Part shown: piece after piece, positions 8,139 through 17,184 of the stretch
Position numbering within the stretch: position 1 is the first letter of the stretch
How the letters are laid out: every line of letters begins with the position of its first letter
Made by a program: the position numbers and the translations under genes
Notes under the pieces: model-generated
The model's input: only the letters and a program-made list of their open reading frames with translations
Told to the model about the DNA's origin: nothing
Databases searched by the model: none
Assembly: GCF_025725645.1 (NCBI RefSeq)
Contig: NZ_CP107007.1
Span: 2,232,001 to 2,296,000 of the forward strand
Direction: 5' to 3'
From: Halomonas sp. GD1P12
Lineage (GTDB): Bacteria > Pseudomonadota > Gammaproteobacteria > Pseudomonadales > Halomonadaceae
DNA: 64,000 bases

Positions 8139-8956
8139 GAATCAGTCTCGGGTTGGGTCAATGGTTTGGTCAAGGTGTACAGCAGGTAGCGCCCCAGCCG
8201 CCAGTGCGGCTCAGCGCGACAGTACGCTTTTTCCAGCGCCAGGAGTGTGGCTTCTTCGGCCTCGCTCGCCGGGGGCTTGCGCAGGTAGTCCTGAAAAATG
8301 CGGATGCCCGCCGCCTGAGAGAGCGCAAGGCCGTTCTCCTCGGCCCAGGCACTGATCTGATCGTGCGTCACCGGCGAGATCGGCGTCAGCCGCTGGCGCC
8401 TGCCCTGGCCTTCGAGCCGGTCGCTGAGCGCCTTTTCCAGGTTCCCCTTCACGGCGTTGGAAAAGCGCAGCGCATCGCGGTTGAACACCATGAGACTCAG
8501 CTGGCCGCCCGGAGCAAGCAGTCCGGAAAGCGTCTTGATCGCGCCACGCGGCTCGCCCAGCCACTCGAGCACGGCGTGGCAGGTAATCAGCGGCCAGGGG
8601 CCGGGCGCCTCACAGGCCAGCGCCTGAAGCGGGGCCTGAAGGTACGCGATGGCGTCGTCCGGAATCGCATCGCGCTCGGCGTGCCAGCGCCGTGCGTAGT
8701 CGAGCATGTCACCGGAAGGCTCGGCCAGCGTCACCGCATGGCCGCGCTCGGCAAACCAGGCCGCCTGCTGGCCCAGGCCGCCGCCGATATCGAGCACCGG
8801 CTGGTCTTCGAGGGCGAGCATTTGCGGCAGCAGGTAATCGAGCATTTTCAAGCGCAGCTCGCCGCGGGGGGCGTGGTAAAGCGCGCGGGAGAACTTCTCG
8901 GTCATGCCGTCGAAGTAGCGATCGCCCGCCCCGGTCAATTCATAATGTGAGTGCAT
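8135..8956 (-). CDS. cmoM: tRNA uridine-34 5-oxyacetic acid methyl ester transferase (CmoM/SmtA)
   Basis: Predicted to methylate the carboxymethoxy group of cmo5U34 in tRNA anticodons. The SAM site VLDIGGGLGQQAAWFAERGH, the HAVLEWLGEPR block, LSLMVFN, and the C-terminal DYLRK and WRLGRYLLYTLTKP follow the CmoM pattern closely. Start choice is uncertain: the ATG at 8956 gives 273 residues beginning MHSHYELTGAGDRYFDG, which aligns with the known E. coli start; a TTG at 8980 would add eight residues. Neither has a convincing ribosome binding site. It forms an operon with rsmC. Confidence 0.88.
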   Translation of the reverse strand: MHSHYELTGAGDRYFDGMTEKFSRALYHAPRGELRLKMLDYLLPQMLALEDQPVLDIGGGLGQQAAWFAERGHAVTLAEPSGDMLDYARRWHAERDAIPDDAIAYLQAPLQALACEAPGPWPLITCHAVLEWLGEPRGAIKTLSGLLAPGGQLSLMVFNRDALRFSNAVKGNLEKALSDRLEGQGRRQRLTPISPVTHDQISAWAEENGLALSQAAGIRIFQDYLRKPPASEAEEATLLALEKAYCRAEPHWRLGRYLLYTLTKPLTQPETDS

Positions 8957-9001
8957 GGTGTGCGTGCATACGTCCGACAAGCCGAATCAAAGCGGTGTAG
9001 T

Positions 9002-10519
9002 TTACGCGTGTTGCGCCGAAAACGCCTGCAATGGCAGATGATGCTGCCAGTTGTCGCGCTGCTCCAGCTCATGGGCGAGCTGTAAAAGTGCTCTGTCCTC
9101 ACCAAAGCGCCCGACGATTTGCACGCCGATCGGCAGGCCCGCGGCATCGCGATGAAGCGGCAGCGACATGGCGGGCTGGCCGGTCAAATTCGCCAGCTGA
9201 GTAAAGGGTGTGCGCGCGAGCGCCTCCATCGCCAGGTGCTTCAACGCCCCGGCCCGCAGCGCCAGTCGGGAAAGCCCGGGTACCGCCAGCAGCGACAAAA
9301 GTCGCTCTCTGGTGCGGCAAGGGTATAGCTCACCAATACGCGGGGCGCTTGACGCCGTCACCGGCATCACCAGTGCGTCAAACCGCCGATGAAACGCGCT
9401 CATTTGTTCTGCCGCCACGAACCATTCGCGCCGGCCCAGCTCGTACTCTCTGGCCGAAAGCCTGGCGCCGAGTCGACCGATGGCCCGCGTGGCCGGTTCG
9501 ATATCGAGACGGCGACGAGAGATACCGGTTTCCCGGCTAACCCACGAAAGGTCCGCGGCGACCTGGCCGAGATAGAGCGTCAGGTAGCTGCTGGCCAGGT
9601 GGGCACCGTCGACCGGCGGGTCGCACCAGCTCACCTCGTGGCCCATATCGGCAAGCATTTTCGCGGCGTGTTCGACGGCCTTGCGCGTTTCTGGATCGAG
9701 CGTCGTGCCAAGGCTTTGGCTTAGCGGCTCGCCAAGCGATACCGCGATGCGCCGTTTTGGGCCTGGTGATGACAGCGCGCTCAGATAGCCGGTTTCCCGA
9801 GCAACCGGATACGGGCCGCTGGGGCCGGCACCGTTGATGTGCTCCAACAGCGCGGCACTATCGCGCACGCTTTTGGTGATAGCGTGCTCGACTACTGCGC
9901 CCTGCCACACCTCGGCCTGAGCGGGTGGGAGCGGCGTGCGCCCGCGGGTCGGCTTGAAGCCGAACAGACCGCAGTAGCTTGCCGGAATGCGGATCGAGCC
10001 ACCGCCGTCGGCGGCCAGCGCCAGCGGCACCAGGCCACCAGCCACCGCCGCCGCGGCGCCACCGCTGGAGCCGCCCGGCGAATGACCCAAACGCCAGGGA
10101 TTGTGCGGATGGGGAAACGCTTTCGGCTCGGTAATGGCCATCAAGCCAAACTCCGGCGTCGCGGTTTGACCCAACACGACGAGCCCCGCCTGCCGCGCTC
10201 GGGTGATGAGCGGCGAATCCTCAAGGGGGCGCCACTCGGCGAGCGAAGCGCTCCCCGCCGCCAGCGGTTCACCGGCGATCGCCATCAACAGATCCTTGGC
10301 AAGCGTCGGCACGCCCGCAAAACAAGCGTTCTGATCCACGGCGCGGCTTTCGCGGCGCGCCTGCTCGAAGCGGGTACGCACCACCGCGTGAAGCGCCGGA
10401 TTGAACCGCTCGATCGCCTCGATGGCTACCTCACAAAGCGCGTCACGGCTCACCTCGCCCCGGCGCACGAGCTCGGAAAGCCCCGTGGCATCGAATGTCT
10501 GGTACTCCTCCACCTTCAT
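9002..10519 (-). CDS. Amidase-signature-family amidase
   Basis: A 505-residue member of the amidase signature family, which hydrolyses carboxamides through a Ser-cisSer-Lys triad. The triad is complete: K75 ([11 protein letters not shown]), S151 ([15 protein letters not shown]) and S175 ([12 protein letters not shown]). The C-terminal [41 protein letters not shown] block is typical of stand-alone amidases rather than GatA. No signal peptide, so cytoplasmic; the substrate cannot be told. The ATG at 10519 has GGGAGG upstream. It is divergent from the LacI-type regulator and shares its operator region, so it might be co-regulated, but nothing in it suggests sugar-acid metabolism. Confidence 0.85.
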   Translation of the reverse strand: MKVEEYQTFDATGLSELVRRGEVSRDALCEVAIEAIERFNPALHAVVRTRFEQARRESRAVDQNACFAGVPTLAKDLLMAIAGEPLAAGSASLAEWRPLEDSPLITRARQAGLVVLGQTATPEFGLMAITEPKAFPHPHNPWRLGHSPGGSSGGAAAAVAGGLVPLALAADGGGSIRIPASYCGLFGFKPTRGRTPLPPAQAEVWQGAVVEHAITKSVRDSAALLEHINGAGPSGPYPVARETGYLSALSSPGPKRRIAVSLGEPLSQSLGTTLDPETRKAVEHAAKMLADMGHEVSWCDPPVDGAHLASSYLTLYLGQVAADLSWVSRETGISRRRLDIEPATRAIGRLGARLSAREYELGRREWFVAAEQMSAFHRRFDALVMPVTASSAPRIGELYPCRTRERLLSLLAVPGLSRLALRAGALKHLAMEALARTPFTQLANLTGQPAMSLPLHRDAAGLPIGVQIVGRFGEDRALLQLAHELEQRDNWQHHLPLQAFSAQHA

Positions 10520-10597
10520 CGAACGCCTCCCCAACCGGCCCACTCTCACGAAAGCCTACTCTACCACCATTGGCGATATTGCCCAGGGCGGCCGAAC

Positions 10598-10633
10598 GCG
10601 ATAACGTTAGCGCTCCCAATGGGAACGTTCCCA
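10598..10633. promoter_or_regulatory. Two palindromic LacI-type operator candidates
   Basis: Between the amidase and the LacI-family gene are two AACGTT-centred palindromes: GCGATAACGTTAGCGC (10598-10613, one mismatch pair) and TGGGAACGTTCCCA (10620-10633, perfect 14 bp). Centres are about 21 bp apart, two helical turns. A central CG step flanked by symmetric arms is the hallmark of LacI-family sites. They lie immediately before the regulator's start, so autoregulation is likely, perhaps with control of the divergent amidase. Confidence 0.65.
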
Positions 10634-10656
10634 AACACCTTATGGTGGCCCCTGCA

Positions 10657-11664
10657 ATGACGATTTCCCGCGCGACGCTCATTGAAGTCGCCCGAGAGGC
10701 GAACACCTCGAAAACCAGCGTTTCGCGTTTTTTCGGCCCGGAGCGCGACAAGCTTTCCCCAGCGCTCAAGGCGCGTATCGACACCGCCGCGCGAACGCTT
10801 GGCTATCAGCCCAACCTGATGGCGCGCGGGCTAAAAGGTGGCGGCACTCAGCTTTTGGGCATGCTCGTCGCGGACATTCGAAACCCGTTTTCCGTGGCCG
10901 CCGTGCACGCCGTCGAGCAGGCCGCGCGCGCTCGTGGCTACTCGCTCATCGTCTGCAATACCGGAAACGACCCGAGCCAGGAGCAGCGCCACCTGGCGCT
11001 TTTAACGGCCTACCAGGTCGAAGGCTTGGTGGTCAACGCCGTGGGCGCCCCTCACCAGGCGCTCGACTCGCTCACCCATACCGGCGTGCCGGTGGTGCTG
11101 CTGGACCGGGAAATCCCCAGCGTCAGCCGCGCCGTGGTCGGGCTGGACAACGCGCTTGCCATCGACACGGCCCTGGATCACCTGGTCGCGCGAGGCTACC
11201 GCCAGGTGCTCTACGTCACCAACGACCCGGCCACCGCCAGCGCCCGCCGAGAGCGCTTGGAGCGTTTCATCGACCAAAGCGCTGCGCGCCAGCTGACCGC
11301 GCACGTTCAGTCGAGTCTCGATCCCGCAAGCCTTTACCCGGCACTGGAGGCGCTCAAAACGCCTTCATTCCACGCGCCCGTCGCGGTGCTTTGCGCCAAC
11401 GGCACCGCCACGCTCAGCGCAGTGCAGGGCTTTCAGGTGCAAGGCCTCACCCTGGGCGCCGTGGGCCTGATGGGAATCGACGAGCTCGACTGGTGCGCTC
11501 TGGTCGGCCCAGGCGTCACGACCCTGGCGCAGCCGTTTGATGCCATCGGCGAGGCGGCGATCGCGCGCCTGCTCGACCCGCCTGACACGCGCATTACCGA
11601 CCGCCACGCGCCGCATCTGCTCGCGCGAGGCAGCACGATCCATCCCGATTTCCCTCTCATCTGA
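10657..11664 (+). CDS. LacI-family transcriptional regulator, PtxS/KdgR-like
   Basis: About 335 residues: an N-terminal helix-turn-helix (TLIEVAREANTSKTSVSRFFG), hinge helix (LGYQPNLMARGLKGGGTQLLGMLVADIRNPF) and a periplasmic-binding-protein-like effector domain with GLMGIDELDWCALVGPGVTTLAQP near the end. The sequence resembles the Pseudomonas PtxS and Xanthomonas KdgR type, which sense 2-ketogluconate or KDG-type acids. The start is uncertain: ATG 10657 sits behind a GGTGG, and ATG 10642 would add five residues. It heads a likely operon with the sugar-acid kinase 17 bp downstream, which supports a role in keto-sugar-acid control. Confidence 0.85.
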   Translation: MTISRATLIEVAREANTSKTSVSRFFGPERDKLSPALKARIDTAARTLGYQPNLMARGLKGGGTQLLGMLVADIRNPFSVAAVHAVEQAARARGYSLIVCNTGNDPSQEQRHLALLTAYQVEGLVVNAVGAPHQALDSLTHTGVPVVLLDREIPSVSRAVVGLDNALAIDTALDHLVARGYRQVLYVTNDPATASARRERLERFIDQSAARQLTAHVQSSLDPASLYPALEALKTPSFHAPVAVLCANGTATLSAVQGFQVQGLTLGAVGLMGIDELDWCALVGPGVTTLAQPFDAIGEAAIARLLDPPDTRITDRHAPHLLARGSTIHPDFPLI

Positions 11665-11681
11665 TCCTTTGGAGAACCCCC

Positions 11682-12653
11682 ATGTCGACTCAACCCTCTG
11701 CGCTCTGTGTTCTCACCTTTGGCGAGGCCATGGGCATGCTCGTGGCTGACGCGCCCGGCCCGCTTGCCGGTGTCGAGCAGTTTCACCGCCGGCTGGCCGG
11801 TGCCGATAACAACGTCGCCATCGGCCTGTCGCGGCTCGGCTTTCGGGTCAGCTGGCTAAGCCGGGTCGGCCGCGACAGCGTCGGCGAGTTCGTGCGCCAG
11901 ACGCTGACCGCCGAGGGCATCGACGATCGCTATATCGTCACCGACCCGGAGCACCCGACCGGGCTGATGTTCAAGGAGCGCGCCGAGCACGGCGCCGACC
12001 CGCGGGTGGAGTACTTCCGCCGCGGCAGTGCGGCAAGTCATCTAAGCACCGCCGACGCCGACGCGGTGGATTTCGCAGAGCTCGACCATCTACACGTGAC
12101 CGGCATCACCCCGGCGCTCTCGGACAGCGCCCTGTCACTCACCCGCCGGCTGATGGAGCGCGCTCGCGCCAACGGCGCCACCATCTCGTTCGACCCGAAT
12201 TTGCGCCCAACGCTTTGGCAAAGCGAGGCGCAGATGCGTGATACGCTCAACGAGCTCGCAGGCCTGGCCGACTGGGTACTGCCGGGCCTGGCCGAAGGCG
12301 AGCGCCTGACCGGCGAGAACACCCCGGAGGCGATCGCGGATTTCTACCTGGCGCGCGGCGCCAGCGCGGTGGTCATCAAGCTCGGGCCGCAGGGCAGCTA
12401 CTATCGCGGCCGCCTGGGCGGGGCGCTCGAAAGCCTGGACGTGCCCAGCCAGCCGGTAGCCCACGTGGTCGATACGGTCGGCGCGGGGGATGGGTTTGCC
12501 GTGGGTTTGATCAGCGCGCTGCTCGAGGGCTTGCCCCCGGCCAAGGCGCTGGCGCGCGGCAACCTGGTCGGCGCCCAAGCGGTGCAGGTGGTCGGCGATA
12601 TGGAGGGGCTACCCTCTCGCGACCGCCTTGAAGCGCTTGAGAGTGACGTTTAA
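11682..12653 (+). CDS. kdgK: 2-keto-3-deoxygluconate kinase (PfkB family)
   Basis: A 323-residue PfkB-family sugar kinase. It has the early FGEAMGMLVADAPGPLAGVEQFHRRLAGADNNVAIGLSRLG substrate block, the SFDPNLRPTLW motif and the C-terminal catalytic VVDTVGAGDGFAVGLISALLEG, whose Asp is the catalytic base. In the context of uxaC-uxuB-uxuA the expected reaction is phosphorylation of 2-keto-3-deoxygluconate to KDPG for Entner-Doudoroff entry. A 2-ketogluconate kinase (KguK) is the alternative, because the LacI regulator and the downstream dehydrogenase resemble the kgu genes of Pseudomonas. Starts 17 bp after the regulator with GGAGAA before the ATG. Confidence 0.82.
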   Translation: MSTQPSALCVLTFGEAMGMLVADAPGPLAGVEQFHRRLAGADNNVAIGLSRLGFRVSWLSRVGRDSVGEFVRQTLTAEGIDDRYIVTDPEHPTGLMFKERAEHGADPRVEYFRRGSAASHLSTADADAVDFAELDHLHVTGITPALSDSALSLTRRLMERARANGATISFDPNLRPTLWQSEAQMRDTLNELAGLADWVLPGLAEGERLTGENTPEAIADFYLARGASAVVIKLGPQGSYYRGRLGGALESLDVPSQPVAHVVDTVGAGDGFAVGLISALLEGLPPAKALARGNLVGAQAVQVVGDMEGLPSRDRLEALESDV

Positions 12654-12678
12654 ACCTTTTCAAGAGATTTGTTTACAA

Positions 12679-12719
12679 AAACCGTTCATCAAACCGTTTA
12701 TAAAAACCGTTATAAAACC
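12679..12719. repeat. AAACCGTT direct repeats upstream of the 2-hydroxyacid dehydrogenase
   Basis: Three copies of AAACCGTT (12679-12686, 12691-12698, 12704-12711) and a partial fourth AAACC (12715-12719) lie in the 107-bp gap between the kinase and dehydrogenase genes. The middle copy extends to AAACCGTTT, an odd-centred palindrome similar to known PtxS half-sites. They are probably regulator sites for an internal promoter. Spacing is 12 and 13 bp, slightly more than a helical turn. Confidence 0.5.
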
Positions 12720-12760
12720 AATAGCTAGTTAACGTGTATAGCCAAGCGACAGGAGAGAGC

Positions 12761-13735
12761 ATGAAAAAGCGCATCATTGTTCAGGGACGACTCAACGACG
12801 ATCAGTTGGCAGAGCTCAGTGAGTATTTCGAGCTGCTCGAGCCGCTTGGCTCCTTCGACCTGTCGGACGCCAAGGTGCGCGAGACCCTTTCACAGGTTCA
12901 TGGCATCATCGGTGCGAGCCTGCCGGTCACCCGCGAGTTTCTCGACGCCGCGCCGAATCTCGAGGTAATTGCCACGGTCTCAGTGGGCTACGACACCGTT
13001 CCCGTCGACGAGCTGACCCGCCGGGGCATTTTGCTTTGCAACACCCCGGACGTGCTGACCGAGACCACTGCCGATACCGGCTTTGCATTGATCATGCTTA
13101 CCGCACGGCGCCTGGTGGAGCTGGCGAACTGGGTCAAGGCTGGGGCCTGGGAGTCTGGCGTGGGCACCGAGTTGTACGGCAGCGACGTGCATGGCAAGAC
13201 GCTCGGCATGGTGGGCTTTGGGCGTATTGGCCAGGCCGTAGCCCGGCGCGGGGCGCTCGGTTTCAACATGAGGGTGCTCTACTCCAACGCCTCGCCCAAG
13301 CCTGAGGTGGAGCGTGAGCTCGGCGCCGAGCGCCGCGAGCTCGATCAACTTCTGTGCGAATCCGACTTCGTTTGCCTCACCGTGCCGTTGACCGAGGAAA
13401 CCGAAAAACTGATCGGCGCCAGGGAGCTTGAGCAGATGAAGTCGTCGGCCATTCTGGTCAACATCGCCCGCGGCAAGGTGGTCGATGAAGGCGCGCTGAT
13501 CGACGCGCTGGAGCGCGGTGTCATCCGGGGTGCCGGGCTCGACGTATTCGAAAGCGAGCCGCTTGGCGATACCTCGCCGCTGCCCGGCATGGCCAACGTC
13601 GTCGCCCTGCCCCACATCGGCTCCGCCACCCATGAAACGCGCACCGCCATGGCCCAGCGCGCCGTGGACAATATGCGCCTGGCGCTGACCGGCGAGCGCC
13701 CGCCAAGCCCGGTCAACGAAGAGGTGCTGACATGA
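12761..13735 (+). CDS. D-isomer-specific 2-hydroxyacid dehydrogenase, GhrB/2-ketoaldonate reductase type
   Basis: A 324-residue NAD(P)-dependent dehydrogenase. It contains the Rossmann motif GMVGFGRIGQAVARRG (about 150), VNIARGKVVDEGALIDAL with the catalytic Arg, an Asp/Glu in GLDVFESEPL and the catalytic His in LPHIGSATHETR. The CNTPDVLTETTADTGFALIM block groups it with GhrB/TkrA, which reduce glyoxylate, hydroxypyruvate and 2-keto-gluconate. The ATG at 12761 has AGGAG upstream and is preferred over an earlier frame. Its neighbours suggest reduction of a keto sugar acid. A clear paralogue lies at 60600-61616. It overlaps the HAD gene by four bases. Confidence 0.87.
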   Translation: MKKRIIVQGRLNDDQLAELSEYFELLEPLGSFDLSDAKVRETLSQVHGIIGASLPVTREFLDAAPNLEVIATVSVGYDTVPVDELTRRGILLCNTPDVLTETTADTGFALIMLTARRLVELANWVKAGAWESGVGTELYGSDVHGKTLGMVGFGRIGQAVARRGALGFNMRVLYSNASPKPEVERELGAERRELDQLLCESDFVCLTVPLTEETEKLIGARELEQMKSSAILVNIARGKVVDEGALIDALERGVIRGAGLDVFESEPLGDTSPLPGMANVVALPHIGSATHETRTAMAQRAVDNMRLALTGERPPSPVNEEVLT

Positions 13736-14406
13736 GCGAGCCGGCCCCTTGCCTGCTGTTCGACTCCGACGGCACGCTGGTGGATAGCGAGATTCTGCTG
13801 GCCGAGGTCATGGGCGAGCTGTTGCCCGAGTTCGGCCTGCCCTTCTCCGCAAACCAGTACATGGAGGAGTTTCGTGGCGTGCGCTTTCAGACCATCGTCA
13901 ACGAGCTGGAGACGCGCTTTACGCCGCTCACGTCGGACCGGTTTGAGGCGCTCGAGGCGGACATGCGCGCGCGCATGGAAGCGCGCATGCGCGCCGAGCT
14001 TGCGCCCGTGGCCGGGATGCCGGCCGCGCTCGATTTGCTGGCAAGCTACCCCAAGGCGGTGGTGTCCAACGGTCCGGAGCGCAAGATCCGCTGCGCGCTG
14101 GAGAGCACCGGCCTTGAGCACCACTTCGAAGGCCGACTTTTCAGCGCCTACACCCTTAACGTCTGGAAGCCGGACCCGGAGCTTTACCGCCAGGCCGCCA
14201 CGGCCATGGGGTTCGCCCCACAGCACTGCATCGTGATCGACGATGCAGCGGTCGGTGTCGAGGCCGGCCTGGCCGCCGGCATGCAGGTGATTCACCTCAA
14301 CCACTTTCCCGATGAGGAGAAAACGCCGCAAGGCGCGGTCGAGATTCGCCATGCCAGCGAGCTTGCCGACGCCGTTCACCGACTTCGCGAGGCCATCGCG
14401 GTTTAG
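13732..14406 (+). CDS. HAD-IA phosphatase, YieH-like (6-phosphogluconate phosphatase family)
   Basis: A 224-residue haloacid-dehalogenase phosphatase. Motif I is FDSDGTLVDSE (D11 nucleophile, D13), motif II VVSNGP, motif III WKPDPELY and motif IV CIVIDDAAVGVEAGLAAGM. The whole pattern, including LFSAYTLNVWKPDP, follows E. coli YieH, a phosphatase acting on 6-phosphogluconate in vitro. Its start overlaps the dehydrogenase stop (ATGA), so it belongs to the kinase-dehydrogenase unit and may recycle or proof a phosphorylated sugar acid. Note DSD instead of the usual DCD/DLD at motif I; both catalytic Asp residues are kept. Confidence 0.85.
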   Translation: MSEPAPCLLFDSDGTLVDSEILLAEVMGELLPEFGLPFSANQYMEEFRGVRFQTIVNELETRFTPLTSDRFEALEADMRARMEARMRAELAPVAGMPAALDLLASYPKAVVSNGPERKIRCALESTGLEHHFEGRLFSAYTLNVWKPDPELYRQAATAMGFAPQHCIVIDDAAVGVEAGLAAGMQVIHLNHFPDEEKTPQGAVEIRHASELADAVHRLREAIAV

Positions 14407-14438
14407 CACGCCGTCTTGAAAGCCGCGCGCAGAAACAT

Positions 14439-14474
14439 AAAAGCCCCGCCGGAGCGAGTTCCGACGGGGCTTTT
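14439..14474. terminator. Bidirectional rho-independent terminator
   Basis: A 15-bp stem with one mismatch, AAAAGCCCCGCCGGA against TCCGACGGGGCTTTT, six-base loop, flanked by A- and T-runs on both sides. It lies between the convergent HAD phosphatase (+) and uxuA (-) genes and should stop both transcripts. Confidence 0.92.
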
Positions 14475-14491
14475 CCATGGTACCGGGAAGC

Positions 14492-15670
14492 CTAGCGTGA
14501 CGTGAGCGCTTTCACCGCGACCTCCACGCCGCGAAGCTCGGCCAACCCCCGCAGCCGCCCATAAAGCGGATAGCCCGGCGCTGTCTGGCGCTGCTGGTCG
14601 TCGAGCATATGGTGGCCGTGGTCCGGGCGGATCGGCAGGCGCGCGCCGCCATCCATTTCGCGCCGGCGCTCCTCCTCGACCAGTGCCTGTATGACGCCGA
14701 CCATATCGACATCGCCGGCCAGGTGTGGCGCCTCGTGAAACGAGCGCGGGTCACTCTCGCGCCTTGTCGAGCGCAGGTGAGCGAAGTGAATATGCGGGCC
14801 GAAGTGGCGCGCCATGGCCACCAGGTCGTTGTCCTCGCGCACCCCAAACGAGCCGGTGCAGAAGGTGATGCCGTTGGCCGGGCTCGGCGCGCAGTCGATC
14901 ACCCACTGGGCATCGTCACGGGTCGATACCACCCGGGGAAGCCCCAGAAGTCCGCGAGGCGGGTCGTCCGGGTGGATCGCCATGCGAATGCCGACCTCTT
15001 GCGCCACGGGAATAATCGCACGCAAGAAATAGCCGAGGTTGTCGCGCAGCGTTTTGGCGTCGATTTTCGCGTAGCCTTCGAGCGCCTGACGAAACTGCGC
15101 CAGCGTGTAGTGCTCCTCGGCGCCGGGAAGCCCGGCGATCAGCGTGTCGATAAGTTTCGAACGCCCGGCGTCATCGAGCGTCTCGAGGTAGCGCTTGGCC
15201 TCCAGTTTGTCGGCCTCGGAGTACTCGTCGAGTGCGCCGGGGCGCTCGAGCAGGTAGAGATCGAAGGCGGCGAAAGCGGTCTGGTCGAAGCGCAGTGCCC
15301 GGGCACCGTCGGCAAGCGCGTAGGTCAGGTCGGTGCGCGTCCAATCGAGAATCGGCATGAAGTTGTAGCAAACGACGTCGATCCCGCAGGCGGCCAGGTT
15401 CCTCAGCGTCTGACAGTAGGTATCGATCAGCGCGTCGCGCTCGGGCAGGCCCTTCTTGACCGCCTCGGGCACCGGCACGCTTTCGACCACCGACCAGCCA
15501 AGCCCCGCGGCTTCGATCATCGCCTTGCGCTCGCCAATCGCCTCCACCGACCAGACCCGGTCATTGGGAATATCGTGCAGCGCGGTGACGATGCCGGTTG
15601 CGCCGGTCTGGCGAATCTCGCTGAGTCGGATCGGGTCGTTGGGCCCGAACCAGCGCCAGGTATGTTCCAT
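14492..15670 (-). CDS. uxuA: Mannonate dehydratase (UxuA)
   Basis: Converts D-mannonate to 2-keto-3-deoxygluconate. The 392-residue protein is full length and carries typical UxuA blocks: [14 protein letters not shown] at the start, [13 protein letters not shown] (about 103), [21 protein letters not shown] (about 225), [29 protein letters not shown] and [15 protein letters not shown] with metal-binding His/Asp/Cys. The ATG at 15670 has AGGAG before it. It is the last gene of uxaC-uxuB-uxuA and is followed by a strong terminator. A second, unrelated mannonate dehydratase (ManD) is encoded at 29245-30456. Confidence 0.95.
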   Translation of the reverse strand: MEHTWRWFGPNDPIRLSEIRQTGATGIVTALHDIPNDRVWSVEAIGERKAMIEAAGLGWSVVESVPVPEAVKKGLPERDALIDTYCQTLRNLAACGIDVVCYNFMPILDWTRTDLTYALADGARALRFDQTAFAAFDLYLLERPGALDEYSEADKLEAKRYLETLDDAGRSKLIDTLIAGLPGAEEHYTLAQFRQALEGYAKIDAKTLRDNLGYFLRAIIPVAQEVGIRMAIHPDDPPRGLLGLPRVVSTRDDAQWVIDCAPSPANGITFCTGSFGVREDNDLVAMARHFGPHIHFAHLRSTRRESDPRSFHEAPHLAGDVDMVGVIQALVEEERRREMDGGARLPIRPDHGHHMLDDQQRQTAPGYPLYGRLRGLAELRGVEVAVKALTSR

Positions 15671-15681
15671 GGAGTCTCCTT

Positions 15682-17160
15682 TTAGCGAGCGCTTTGGGTG
15701 GCAAGCTCGGCAACGGCCGGCCCGACGCCGCGCTCGGTCAGTGCGCGGTAAGCATCAAGCACCTGCTGCTTGAAACGCTCGCTTTGCGCCACGGTGTCCG
15801 GCATCACCGCCTCGAGACCGAAGAAAGCGTCGACCAGCGCGGCCGCGTCATCGCCGTGCCGGTGGTGGAGCGCTGTAAGCCGCTCGGCCATCGGGTCGTC
15901 GACGCGAAACGCGCGACCGGCCAGCGTCGTACCAGCGGTGTAGCGAATCCAACCGGCCAGACCCAGCGCCACGCAGGCGGTGTCGCGGCCGGCGGACAGG
16001 TTGATTTCGGCCACCTGCAGCCAGCGCTGAGGCAGCTTCTGGCTGCCGTCCATGGCGATCTGCTGGAGCTTGTGGCGCAGGCTGTCGTTGGCAAAGCGTG
16101 CCAACAACGAATCCGCGTAAGCGTTCAGATCGATCTCGGCGGGCGTCTCGAGCGTCGGGGCGGCTTCCTCATTCATGTAGCGGCTTAAAAGCGCCTGAAA
16201 CGGCGCTTGAGAGACGGCGTCGAACACGGTCTCGATCTCGGCGAGCGAACCGAGATAGGCGAGCAGCGAATGGCTGCCGTTGAGCATACGAAGTTTCATG
16301 GTCTCAAACGGCGCGACATCGGCGACCATGGTCACGCCCTCCGTATCCCAGACCGGGCGGCCCTCGGGGAAGTGGTCTTCAACGACCCACTGCGAGAAGG
16401 CCTCGCACACCACGGCGTTGGCATCCTCGACGCCAAGCGTTTTGAGGGCGGCGAAGTCCTGCTCGGTCATGGCAGGCACGATGCGATCGACCATGCTGCT
16501 GGGAAACGCGACGTGCTCCAGGATCCAGTCGGCGAGCGCCGCCTCCTGAACCTGGGCAAGCTGGGCCACCGCCTGGCGGGTGCGCTCGCCGTTGTCCGGC
16601 ATGTTGTCGCAGCAGAGTACGGTGAACGGTGGCGTGCCCGCTGCACGGCGCCGGCGCAGCGCCTCGACCAGAATACCCGGTGCGGTACGCGGCGTTTGCG
16701 GTGCGGCGATATCCGCCTGGATCATCGGGTCGCTTTGCAAAAGCTCGCCGCTGGCCGGGTTCAAAAAATAACCTTTCTCGGTGACGGTGAGCGTGACGAT
16801 ACGCGTCTCGACATTCGCAAGGCGATCAAGCAGCGCCGCAAGGTCGCGCCCCCACTGCCCGTCCGCGCCCTGGCCGGTGAACAGCGCCTCTTCGATAGCG
16901 CCTATTTCGCGAACCGTCACGTTGTCGCTATCGCGGTACTCGGCCACGTGGTAGCGAAAGCCCGCATCAATCAGGGAGTCGACCAGCGAGGCGCCGCGGC
17001 GCAGATTCGCCGAACTCACGCCCCACTGATCGTCGCCGGTACGGCATCGATAGCGTTCGAGATACACCGCCTGGTGGGCGCGATGAAACGCGCCCAGGCC
17101 CAGATGGACGATGCCGATGTGACCAGCGCGTTGGCTGGCCTTGATGGTTTGTACACTCAC
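15682..17160 (-). CDS. uxuB: Fructuronate reductase (UxuB), mannitol dehydrogenase family
   Basis: A 492-residue polyol-dehydrogenase-family enzyme predicted to reduce D-fructuronate to D-mannonate with NADH. Visible are the N-terminal nucleotide fold [17 protein letters not shown], the [13 protein letters not shown] block, [24 protein letters not shown] and the family Lys/Asn site in [24 protein letters not shown] sequence ([13 protein letters not shown]). It begins with GTG at 17160, with AGGAG nine bases upstream. It lies between uxaC and uxuA with gaps of 24 and 11 bp, in one operon. Mannitol dehydrogenase is the alternative, but context argues for UxuB. Confidence 0.92.
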   Translation of the reverse strand: MSVQTIKASQRAGHIGIVHLGLGAFHRAHQAVYLERYRCRTGDDQWGVSSANLRRGASLVDSLIDAGFRYHVAEYRDSDNVTVREIGAIEEALFTGQGADGQWGRDLAALLDRLANVETRIVTLTVTEKGYFLNPASGELLQSDPMIQADIAAPQTPRTAPGILVEALRRRRAAGTPPFTVLCCDNMPDNGERTRQAVAQLAQVQEAALADWILEHVAFPSSMVDRIVPAMTEQDFAALKTLGVEDANAVVCEAFSQWVVEDHFPEGRPVWDTEGVTMVADVAPFETMKLRMLNGSHSLLAYLGSLAEIETVFDAVSQAPFQALLSRYMNEEAAPTLETPAEIDLNAYADSLLARFANDSLRHKLQQIAMDGSQKLPQRWLQVAEINLSAGRDTACVALGLAGWIRYTAGTTLAGRAFRVDDPMAERLTALHHRHGDDAAALVDAFFGLEAVMPDTVAQSERFKQQVLDAYRALTERGVGPAVAELATQSAR

Positions 17161-17184
17161 TTTTCTACTCTCCTGAACCGATTC

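Noticed and set aside
12679..12719. AAACCGTT repeats considered as replication iterons
   Set aside because: They lie within an operon next to metabolic genes with no replication protein or DnaA boxes; a transcription control role is more likely.
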